DNA of 13,879 nt from CAYMKL01 sp964390805. GTDB lineage: Bacteria > Chloroflexota > Anaerolineae > VGOG01. The stretch lies in NCBI GenBank assembly GCA_964390805.1, contig CAYMKL010000166.1, positions 1-13,879 of the forward strand. Reading direction: 5' to 3'. This document shows positions 7,312-12,123 of this stretch, in pieces; position 1 is the stretch's first letter, and each line of letters begins with the position of its first letter. The notes beneath the pieces were generated by a model. It searched no databases and was not told the origin of the DNA. It saw only the letters and a list, made by a program, of their open reading frames with translations. The translations under genes and the position numbers were made by a program.

Positions 7312-7536
7312 ATGGCAGAAGGTAGGATGAACCTCATGACCGCTAAGGAGGCGGCCAGGTACCTGAGGATTAGCCTGTTCACCCTGAGCAAGATGGAGAG
7401 GGAGGGCGGATTGGTGCCCTACCGCACTCCAGGGGGTCATCGCAGGTACAGCCTCAGGATGTTGAACGAATATCTCAATAGCAGCCGTCAAAGAAAGGAG
7501 GTGGGAAAATGGCAAGTAAAAGGGCAAACCTCATGA
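7312..7536 (+). CDS. BldC/MerR-like single-HTH DNA-binding protein, copy 1
   Basis: The 74-residue protein is almost entirely one winged helix-turn-helix of the MerR/excisionase (HTH_17, BldC-like) type. 'MTAKEAARYLRISLFTLSKMER' forms the HTH, and 'GGLVPYRTPGGHRRYSLRML' forms the wing with the hallmark 'TPGGHRRY'. It lacks the long coiled coil and effector domain of classical MerR proteins, so, like BldC, it probably binds DNA as a monomer stacking on direct repeats. AAAGGAGGTG, an ideal ribosome site, stands before the ATG. The reading frame extends past the HTH ('QRKEVGKWQVKGQTS') only because it runs over the ribosome site and start of copy 2, overlapping it by 28 bases. The two were made by duplication of a 197-bp unit. 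Confidence 0.88.
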   Translation: MAEGRMNLMTAKEAARYLRISLFTLSKMEREGGLVPYRTPGGHRRYSLRMLNEYLNSSRQRKEVGKWQVKGQTS

Positions 7537-7691
7537 ACTCCAGGGAAGCGGCAAAGTACCTGCGAGTGAGCCAGTTCACTCTGGACAAGATAGAGAGAGC
7601 AGGTGGATTGATTCCTTATCGCACTCCCGGAGGGCACCGCAGGTACAGCCTCAGGATGTTGAACCAATACCTCAACAATAGCCGCCGTTAA
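7509..7691 (+). CDS. BldC/MerR-like single-HTH DNA-binding protein, copy 2
   Basis: The 60-residue protein is identical to the first 60 residues of copy 1 at 44 positions (about 73%). The wing 'PYRTPGGHRRYSLRMLN' is identical. Differences cluster in the HTH (SLFTLSKM versus SQFTLDKI), where DNA sequence is read, so the copies may prefer different sites. It has its own AAAGGAGGTG site located inside copy 1, and its start lies 28 bases before copy 1's stop, giving co-translation from one mRNA. A 27-base exact nucleotide match around the wing codons of both copies points to recent duplication or gene conversion. It ends with TAA and is followed by a terminator. Confidence 0.88.
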   Translation: MASKRANLMNSREAAKYLRVSQFTLDKIERAGGLIPYRTPGGHRRYSLRMLNQYLNNSRR

Positions 7692-7745
7692 TTCCTCAAC
7701 AGAAGCACGAGTTCAGGTCACGTATTCTCTTTTGAGGGGATTGTC

Positions 7746-7786
7746 AAGCCCTGTTCAGTTGAGCCAGTAGCTAGAACAGGGCTTTT
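7746..7786 (+). terminator. Terminator of the twin HTH operon
   Basis: AAGCCCTGTTC (7746-7756) pairs with GAACAGGGCTT (7774-7784) over a 17-base loop and runs into TTTT. It closes the two-gene unit 55 bases after the second stop. Confidence 0.8.
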
Positions 7787-7790
7787 CATG

Positions 7791-7796
7791 TATAAT
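7791..7796 (+). promoter_or_regulatory. Possible -10 element for the metallo-hydrolase
   Basis: A perfect TATAAT sits directly after the terminator, about 47 bases before the hydrolase start. No good -35 stands at 16-18 bp, because that position falls inside the terminator stem. Weak call. Confidence 0.35.
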
Positions 7797-7810
7797 AGAT
7801 GCCAGAGTAC

Positions 7811-7860
7811 CCCCCCCTTCCCCCCAACCTTTTTTGGGGGGGATGAAGGGGGGGCGTGGG
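7811..7860. repeat. C7/G7 inverted-repeat tract with G-quadruplex potential, spanning the start codon
   Basis: C-runs at about 7810-7826 face G-runs at 7836-7842 and 7848-7854 across an A/T-rich loop, so the region can fold as a hairpin. On the plus strand G7-ATGAA-G7-CGT-GGG-A-GGG meets the usual four-run G-quadruplex pattern. The hydrolase ATG (7843) lies between the two G7 runs. Homopolymers of this length are prone to slippage. Confidence 0.7.
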
Positions 7861-8724
7861 AGGGAGAAGTTGCGTCTTGGCAATGCGAACTTGTACATCG
7901 TCAGCGATGGCCTCGCCTGGATGGACGGCGGGGGGCACTTCGGGCTGGTGCCCAAGGTTCTCTGGGAGAAAGTCGTTCAGGCCGACGAGCTGAACCGGGT
8001 TCCTATGGCCCTGAACTGCCTGCTCGTCGTCTCTGAGGACAAGAGGATACTGCTGGATACCGGTTTCGGCGATAAGCTGTCTCCCAAAGAACGCCAGATT
8101 TACAGCATTGCTGGCGAGAATCGCCTGGTGGGGGATTTGCACCGCCTGGGCTTCGCTCCTGAGGAGATTGATATCGTCATCAACACCCATCTCCACTCCG
8201 ACCACTGCGGCGGGAATACTATTCTGAGGGAGGGTGAGGTCGTGCCCACTTTCCCCCGCGCTGAGTACTGGATCCAACGCCTGGAGTGGGCCGATGCCCG
8301 TTACCCCAACGAGCGCACCAGAGCCACCTACCTGGCCGAGAACTTCGTCCCCCTGGAAGAGCGCAGCCAGTTGCGCCTCCTCTACGGCGACACCCGCGTC
8401 ACCTCCGAGGTGCGCTGTATCGTCACCAGAGGTCACACCCGATCTCATCAGAGCGTCGTTATCGAATCGGGTGGGGAGACGGCTATCTACCTGGGTGACC
8501 TGGCCTCCTGGACGATACAAATGCAGCGGCTGGCCTGGACCTCCGCCTTCGACGTGGAGCCATTGGAGACCATAGAGACCAAGCGCCGCATCAGAAATTG
8601 GGCCCTGGAGAAGGACGCCCTTCTCATCTTTGGGCACGACTCGCGGGTGCAGATGGGGTATCTGCGGGAGGAGGGCGGGAAGTACAATGCTGTCGAGGTA
8701 GCGCCTGAACCGGCTAGGCCATAG
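7843..8724 (+). CDS. Metallo-beta-lactamase-fold hydrolase
   Basis: The 293-residue protein carries the full binuclear metal set: H116, H118, D120 and H121 in 'NTHLHSDHCGG', H198 in 'TRGHTRSH', D219 in 'YLGDLAS' and H265 in 'IFGHDS'. Length and layout fit the family that includes N-acyl-homoserine lactonases and related esterases. The true substrate cannot be told from sequence; it is cytoplasmic, with no signal peptide. Two starts are possible: ATG 7843 between G7 tracts, or TTG 7870, preceded by GGGAGGGAG and placing the start at 'LRLGNANLYIVSDG', where relatives usually begin. I keep the ATG but regard the TTG as equally likely. With the ATG start, the second G7 run falls in codons 2-4, where slippage would shift the frame. 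Confidence 0.88.
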   Translation: MKGGRGREKLRLGNANLYIVSDGLAWMDGGGHFGLVPKVLWEKVVQADELNRVPMALNCLLVVSEDKRILLDTGFGDKLSPKERQIYSIAGENRLVGDLHRLGFAPEEIDIVINTHLHSDHCGGNTILREGEVVPTFPRAEYWIQRLEWADARYPNERTRATYLAENFVPLEERSQLRLLYGDTRVTSEVRCIVTRGHTRSHQSVVIESGGETAIYLGDLASWTIQMQRLAWTSAFDVEPLETIETKRRIRNWALEKDALLIFGHDSRVQMGYLREEGGKYNAVEVAPEPARP

Positions 8725-8944
8725 GTGGTTGTTCATCTGCTCCCGCTGGACCCCAGTCCAGCGGCCTCGGCAGACCGTTGTGATCCTTGACTAGCACAAC
8801 TTCGAGCGTTATGAGCTCAGGAATTGCTCCAAAGTCTCGTTGCAATGCTAGGCAGAGCCCCACGGTTTTCGGCGCCCGACTGCCGTCTGGAGGCAGCGGA
8901 CTAGGGTCCGCTGTGAGCACAAGGTGAACAGATACGACCGTAGC
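8725..8944. other. Intergenic stretch, at most a decayed minus-strand reading frame
   Basis: A minus-strand frame (8714-8920, GTG start, open further upstream) reads 'PPDGSRAPKTVGLCLALQRDFGAIPELITLEVVLVKDHNGLPRPLDW', which looks protein-like. It has no ribosome site, no family I recognise, and it overlaps the hydrolase end. I see nothing else here. Confidence 0.25.
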
Positions 8945-8978
8945 AAACGAAAAGGGCGGAGGTTTCTACTCCGCCCTT
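8945..8978 (-). terminator. mutM terminator
   Basis: The 10-bp stem AAGGGCGGAG/CTCCGCCCTT with a 7-base loop is followed on the minus strand by TTCGTTTG. It lies about 16 bases after the mutM stop. CTTTTG on the other side means it may also stop plus-strand transcripts arriving from the hydrolase gene. Confidence 0.8.
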
Positions 8979-8993
8979 CGCTTTTGATGCGGG

Positions 8994-9806
8994 TCACTTC
9001 TGGCACCTGGGGCAGAAATACGTCCCCCGTCCGCCCACCACAGTGCGCTCAATGGGCGTTCCGCAGCGGGGGCAGAGCTGGCCCGTGCGCCTGAACACCC
9101 GAAGATGCTCCTGGTTTCCCCCCTCTTGCCCCTCAGCGTCAAGGTAATCGCTGAAGGTGGTCCCCCGATTCTGGATTCCCTGGGCTAACACCTGGCGGAT
9201 GGCGCGATACAAATCCACGATCTCCTCAGCCGTCAGCGTGTCGGCCCTGCGTTCAGGGTGAATGTGGGCAGCGAAAAGGGCCTCGTCGGCGTAGATGTTG
9301 CCGACGCCGGCGATGAACCGCTGGTTCAGGAGCAGGGGCTTGATCATACCCCGCCTTCCGGAGAGAAGGGCGGCGAAATCGGACGGAGCGAAATCTTCGT
9401 CCAAAGGCTCCGACCCCAGCCTGCCCACTATCTCATCTTCGTCGTCCACCAGATAGACCCGGCCCAGCTTGCGCACGTTGTTGAAACGCAGCTCCCGCCC
9501 ATCGTCCAACTCGAAGATCAGGTGATCGTGCTTGTTGAGCTCGTCGCCGGAATTCACGATCAGGAGCCGGCCCGTCATGCGCAGGTGGACGATCAGGCTT
9601 CCCCCGCCGGACAGGGCGAAGACCAGGTACTTGCCTCGCCTCTTCACGCCGAGTATTCTCTGGCCAACCAGACCTCGCTTGAACTTCTCCACTGTCGGCC
9701 TGGCAACTAAGTTCTCCCACCCGACGCGGACGCCGGTGAATTGGCGGCCAATGAGAGGCTCTCGCAAGCCACGGGCGATGGTTTCAACTTCTGGCAGTTC
9801 AGGCAT
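8994..9806 (-). CDS. mutM: Formamidopyrimidine-DNA glycosylase (Fpg/MutM)
   Basis: The 270-residue protein removes 8-oxoguanine and formamidopyrimidines from DNA and nicks the resulting site. The true N-terminus is 'MPELPEVETI' at ATG 9806: Pro2 and Glu3 must follow the removed Met for catalysis, so the longer frame to 9896 is not used. GGAAGGA precedes this ATG. Also present are Lys59 ('RRGKY'), the void-filling Met77 and Arg112, the 'GVGNIYADE' helix-two-turn-helix (Asn170), and the zinc finger C245/C248/C265/C268 with Arg260. Most homologues read 'RKFG' after Arg112, with Phe at position 114; this one has Leu. The length is normal. It is the last gene of the minus-strand cluster and is followed by its own terminator. 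It is separated from meaB by a 260-bp inverted-repeat element, so co-transcription is uncertain. Confidence 0.97.
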   Translation of the reverse strand: MPELPEVETIARGLREPLIGRQFTGVRVGWENLVARPTVEKFKRGLVGQRILGVKRRGKYLVFALSGGGSLIVHLRMTGRLLIVNSGDELNKHDHLIFELDDGRELRFNNVRKLGRVYLVDDEDEIVGRLGSEPLDEDFAPSDFAALLSGRRGMIKPLLLNQRFIAGVGNIYADEALFAAHIHPERRADTLTAEEIVDLYRAIRQVLAQGIQNRGTTFSDYLDAEGQEGGNQEHLRVFRRTGQLCPRCGTPIERTVVGGRGTYFCPRCQK

Positions 9807-9820
9807 ACGGTCCTTCCCAA

Positions 9821-10083
9821 AGGTGACAGGCACTTGCGAATAACTGACCGGTTGAGCAATCTCACTTGGCTTGGAGGCACTGTAACCTAATGCCACTAAC
9901 TTTTCCAGCCCGCGCGGGGCTGAAGTCCCCGCGCTGAGGGGACAAAGCCCCTTCGGGGCTGATTTCAGCCCGTAGGGCTTCGTCCTTTTAGCCCAGAGCT
10001 TTAGCTCAGGGCGATGCGGCGCGAAATGTTAGTGACATTGGGCACTGTAGCCTCCAAGAAGCCGCTGAAAGTGCCTGGCACCT
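9821..10083. repeat. Large inverted-repeat element filling the mutM-meaB gap, with internal hairpins
   Basis: Outer arms AGGTGACAGGCACTT (9821-9835) and AAGTGCCTGGCACCT (10069-10083) are complementary at 14 of 15 positions. Inner arms at about 9872-9900 and 10025-10056 (GGAGGC...AATGNCACTAAC) also pair. Between them lie four tight hairpins: GCGCGGGG/CCCCGCGC (9912-9934), AGCCCC/GGGGCT (9946-9960), AGCCC/GGGCT (9967-9979) and GCCCAGAGCT/AGCTCAGGGC (9991-10012). There is no coding sequence and I find no flanking target duplication. It resembles dispersed REP/MITE-like elements. It ends 14 bases before the mutM start codon and 6 bases from the meaB stop. Confidence 0.75.
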
Positions 10084-10089
10084 GAACGC

Positions 10090-11040
10090 TTATTTCTGCC
10101 CTTCGAGGAGCAACGCGGCCGCCGAGTAAGGATCCAACTCGTGGCGAATGATGCTGTCAATAAGACTGTCGAACTGCGCCTCGTCCAATCTCTCAAAGAA
10201 GCTCCTCGCCATCTCCTGAGTTAGTATATTCCTGAGTTCCCGCTCAAGCCGTTCGCGCTCGCGTTGCTGGAGATTCCCGCTCTCCCGCAAGTAAGCGGTG
10301 TGTTCTTCAATGGCTTCCACGACCGCCTCGATGCCCTTGCCGTGGAGGGCTATCGTCTTGCAGATGGGGGGGCGCCACCTGGGGGCCTGGGGCGAAAGGT
10401 GCGAGGAGTGGTCGAGGTCCGTGATCATCTGCAGGGCCAGGGCAGCGCTATCGGCTCCCTCCCGGTCGGCCTTGTTGACCACGAAGATATCGGCTATCTC
10501 GGTGATGCCGGCCTTGAAGGCCTGGATCTCGTCGCCTAGGCCCGGCGCTTTCACCACGATGGTGGTGTGGGCTGCCTTGGCAATGTCCACCTCCGATTGG
10601 CCGGCCCCAACCGTCTCCACGAAAATCGTCTGGAAGCCAGCAGCGTCCAGCACTTTTACTGCGTCAGCGGTGGCCCGGGCCAGCCCACCCAGGCTGCCTC
10701 GGGTGGCCATGCTGCGGATGAAGATGCCCGGATCTCCCGACAGGTCTCGCATCCTGATACGGTCACCCAGGAGGGCCCCGCCGGAGAAGGGGCTGGTGGG
10801 ATCCACAGCGATGATGCCCACCGTGTGGTCTCTCTTGCGGTAGACCTTGGCCAGCTCGTTGACCAGGGTGCTCTTGCCCGTGCCGGGCGCACCTGTCACG
10901 CCCACGATGTGAGCCTGGCCGGTGTGAGGGTAGAGCGCGGCCAGAGTCTCTCGCGCCTCAGCCCCGTTGTTCTCAATTATCGTAATCAGACGGGCGATGG
11001 CGCGGCGCTCGCCCGTCAGCAGGCGTTCGGTGACTTTCAT
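10090..11040 (-). CDS. meaB: Methylmalonyl-CoA mutase-associated GTPase MeaB (ArgK/MMAA family)
   Basis: The 316-residue G3E-type GTPase protects and reloads the cobalamin cofactor of methylmalonyl-CoA mutase. Visible motifs are Walker A 'GAPGTGKST' (50-58), 'DPTSPFSGGALLGDRIRM' (80-97), the switch region 'ETVGAGQSE' (142-150) and the guanine-specificity motif 'NKAD' (189-192). A C-terminal helical dimerisation arm follows at about 240-316. I chose ATG 11040 ('MKVTERLLTGERRAIARLI'), where relatives begin; the longer frame starts with TTG inside a palindrome. No clear ribosome site precedes it, which may mean coupling to the B12-binding subunit gene 62 bases upstream. Older databases call this family LAO/AO transport ATPase, a name not supported by function. 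The partner gene makes the mutase role near certain. Confidence 0.96.
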   Translation of the reverse strand: MKVTERLLTGERRAIARLITIIENNGAEARETLAALYPHTGQAHIVGVTGAPGTGKSTLVNELAKVYRKRDHTVGIIAVDPTSPFSGGALLGDRIRMRDLSGDPGIFIRSMATRGSLGGLARATADAVKVLDAAGFQTIFVETVGAGQSEVDIAKAAHTTIVVKAPGLGDEIQAFKAGITEIADIFVVNKADREGADSAALALQMITDLDHSSHLSPQAPRWRPPICKTIALHGKGIEAVVEAIEEHTAYLRESGNLQQRERERLERELRNILTQEMARSFFERLDEAQFDSLIDSIIRHELDPYSAAALLLEGQK

Positions 11041-11062
11041 AGCAGTGGTGTCACGAGTCAAT

Positions 11063-11108
11063 GAGTAACAAGTCAACGAGTGGACTCGTTACTCATCACT
11101 TGTTACTC
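11063..11108. repeat. Nested palindrome overlapping the stop of the B12-binding subunit
   Basis: Outer arms GAGTAACAAGT (11063-11073) and ACTTGTTACTC (11098-11108) enclose inner arms AACGAGT/ACTCGTT (11075-11081, 11084-11090) around GG. The right outer arm contains the TAA stop of the preceding gene. The element could attenuate read-through into meaB or stabilise the upstream mRNA. It lacks a T-tract, so it is not a classical terminator. Confidence 0.8.
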
Positions 11109-11495
11109 GTTAACTTCCCCCCGAATGAACTCTACAATCTCCTCAGTAGATGTACCCGGCCCAAAGATGCCTCGGACGCCCATCTCTTTGAGAGCCGGCA
11201 CGTCCTGGTCCGGGATGATCCCGCCGGCGAGGACCAGCACATCGTCTAGACCGTTCTCCTTTAGAAGGTTTACGATTCGAGGGAAGAGCGTCGTATGGGC
11301 TCCGGAGAGGATGGAGAGACCCACCACGTCGACGTCCTCTTGCAGAGCCGCCTCAACGATCATCTCCGGCGTCTGCCGGATGCCAGTGTAGATGACCTCC
11401 ATCCCCGCATCGCGCAGGGCCCGGGCCACTACTTTTGCCCCTCGATCGTGGCCGTCCAGGCCCGGCTTGGCGATGAGTACTCGAATCTTTTTCAT
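11103..11495 (-). CDS. Methylmalonyl-CoA mutase, small B12-binding subunit
   Basis: The 130-residue protein is a stand-alone cobalamin-binding Rossmann domain. It has the base-off motif DxHxxG (D14-G-H16-D-R-G19, His16 ligating cobalt), 'SILSGAH' (61-67) and 'AGGIIP' (90-95). In archaeal and Chloroflexota-type mutases this domain is encoded separately from the catalytic large subunit; together they convert methylmalonyl-CoA and succinyl-CoA (propionate breakdown or related carbon pathways). The large subunit is not in this window. GGGAGGG precedes the ATG at good spacing, and a TATAAT-type promoter lies about 35 bases further up. meaB follows directly, which rules out most other B12-binding roles such as corrinoid methyltransferases. 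Confidence 0.95.
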   Translation of the reverse strand: MKKIRVLIAKPGLDGHDRGAKVVARALRDAGMEVIYTGIRQTPEMIVEAALQEDVDVVGLSILSGAHTTLFPRIVNLLKENGLDDVLVLAGGIIPDQDVPALKEMGVRGIFGPGTSTEEIVEFIRGEVNE

Positions 11496-11527
11496 AAACT
11501 ACCCTCCCATGCTGAGATTGCTTGTAC

Positions 11528-11556
11528 ATTATACACCGTAACGGGGAGATTGGGAA
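11528..11556 (-). promoter_or_regulatory. Sigma70-type promoter for the mutase subunit-meaB unit
   Basis: On the minus strand TTCCCA (11551-11556) and a perfect TATAAT (11528-11533) are 17 bp apart. The gene starts about 33 bases further on. Confidence 0.65.
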
Positions 11557-11568
11557 GTACCAGGCAAC

Positions 11569-11594
11569 AAAAAGCCCCTTCTCAAGGAAGGGGC
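11569..11594 (-). terminator. Minus-strand terminator just upstream of the mutase promoter
   Basis: GCCCCTTC/GAAGGGGC with a 5-base loop is followed on the minus strand by TTTTTG. No minus-strand gene lies to its right, so it has no obvious client. It may shield the mutase promoter or be left from a lost gene. Confidence 0.7.
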
Positions 11595-11647
11595 ATGGCA
11601 CAGCTAGGGTAGGCCTAAACCCTTGCTAGAAAGGTATTAGATGTCGT

Positions 11648-11714
11648 CCATCAAGACATCGTAGAGAATCAGACAGCACTAACAGCATATTGAACCATCA
11701 TGACATCGTGGAAT
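11648..11714 (+). repeat. Left-end sites of the miniature element (two copies)
   Basis: CCATCAAGACATCGTAGAGA lies at 11648-11667 and CCATCATGACATCGTGGAAT at 11695-11714, in the same orientation with a 27-base gap. The first forms part of the terminal inverted repeat. Confidence 0.8.
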
Positions 11715-11790
11715 GTGTTTTGAAGCCCACCCCCTACATCTAGTGGTCTAGGCCCTGATTCGCGGCTTTTACCACTAATGCTGGGATAGC

Positions 11791-11879
11791 TCTCTACGAT
11801 GTTCTGATGGCTGTCAAGTTAAGCTCTTCCACGATGTCCAGATGTTTAACCTGCTAGTCTCTCCACGATGTGCTGATGG
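11791..11879 (-). repeat. Right-end sites of the miniature element (three copies)
   Basis: Read on the minus strand, the copies are CCATCAGCACATCGTGGAGA (11860-11879, within the terminal repeat), ACATCTGGACATCGTGGAAG (11826-11845) and CCATCAGAACATCGTAGAGA (11791-11810). Starts are spaced 34 and 35 bases. More sites at one end than the other mirrors the asymmetric ends of Tn7-like elements. Confidence 0.8.
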
Positions 11880-11891
11880 GCGACAATTAGA

Positions 11892-11908
11892 CGTTATTGG
11901 AAATAACG
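11892..11908. repeat. Short palindrome upstream of the dehydrogenase promoter
   Basis: CGTTATT and AATAACG pair around GGA, immediately after the right target duplication and about 58 bases before the -35. It could be an operator half-site pair. Nothing else supports this. Confidence 0.35.
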
Positions 11909-11965
11909 GATTCTCCTTTTGCTTTGGGTGCGTTTTGCTTTTCGGGCTGGACATCGTACCGGTGG

Positions 11966-11994
11966 TTGACCTGTAAGGGCTTCTGCTATATAAT
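11966..11994 (+). promoter_or_regulatory. Strong sigma70-type promoter of the dehydrogenase operon
   Basis: TTGACC (11966-11971) and TATAAT (11989-11994) are separated by exactly 17 bp. This is the best promoter match in the window. It lies 80 bases to the right of the miniature element. Confidence 0.85.
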
Positions 11995-11999
11995 TGGGC

Positions 12000-12123
12000 A
12001 AGATCGGTGTGGGATGCCTGGAGCGATTATCACCAGTGGGCGCACCAGTGGCTGAGGGAGAAATGAACAAGGATAGAAACGGCGCGGTATTCCGCCCTAG
12101 CAACCATGAAGGAGGTTTTCTAC
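12000..12123 (+). promoter_or_regulatory. About 120-nt untranslated leader, possible cis-regulation
   Basis: The leader contains a repeated CACCAGTGG (12031-12039 and 12043-12051) and a small GCGG-TATT-CCGC hairpin (about 12084-12095). An ATG at 12063 behind GAGGGAG opens a 37-codon frame overlapping the dehydrogenase start in another phase. I cannot match it to a known riboswitch or T-box class. It is longer than needed for a simple ribosome site, so regulation is plausible but unproven. In 11886-11965 I see only the short palindrome. Confidence 0.3.

Larger units (their letters stand above)
11642..11885. mobile_element. 244-bp non-autonomous transposon-like element with Tn7/Tn5053-type multi-site ends
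   Basis: The element begins TGTCG and ends CGACA. The first 26 bases of each end match in inverted orientation at 22 positions. ATTAGA flanks it exactly on both sides (11636-11641 and 11886-11891), reading as a 6-bp target-site duplication. Inside are five copies of a 20-bp site, CCATCANNACATCGTRGARA, with ACATCGT invariant: two at the left end and three at the right, all pointing inward. Terminal TGT...ACA with repeated 19-22 bp transposase sites is the hallmark of Tn7/Tn5053/Tn552/Mu-type transposons (established). No gene fits inside. The 76-bp centre has a TAGTGGT/ACCACTA stem (11741-11747, 11771-11777). The exact superfamily is inference. Confidence 0.75.

Noticed and set aside
7843..8724. 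The hydrolase as the detached C-terminal domain of the broken ComEC
   Set aside because: Its motif layout (H198, D219, H265 and overall form) fits the lactonase-like family. It is on the opposite strand with its own regulatory region.
7786..8736. 316-codon minus-strand frame across the hydrolase gene
   Set aside because: It is the antisense shadow of a gene with a complete metal-binding motif set.
8714..8920. Minus-strand 68-aa gene after the hydrolase
   Set aside because: No ribosome site, no recognised family, and convergent overlap with a real gene. At best it is a fossil.
9807..9896. N-terminal extension of MutM (300 aa)
   Set aside because: Fpg needs Pro at position 2 for catalysis. 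The extension is encoded by the inverted-repeat arm and lacks a ribosome site.
11041..11076. 12-residue extension of MeaB from TTG 11076
   Set aside because: It is encoded by the nested palindrome and does not resemble MeaB N-termini.
11791..11879. Spaced 20-bp repeats could be a small CRISPR array
   Set aside because: Repeats are imperfect, 'spacers' are only 14-15 bases, copies occur in both orientations, and they form the ends of a TIR-bounded element. No cas genes are present.
11949..11960. Sixth copy of the transposon site (GGACATCGTACC)
   Set aside because: Only the ACATCGT core matches, it lies outside the duplicated target sites, and the flanking positions of the 20-bp site do not agree. 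Probably chance.
12000..12123. SAM-I riboswitch or T-box in the dehydrogenase leader
   Set aside because: Fragments such as GCAACC and GCGGTATTCCGC recall these RNAs, but the conserved order and the T-box sequence are absent, and there is no terminator or sequestered ribosome-site switch that I can draw.
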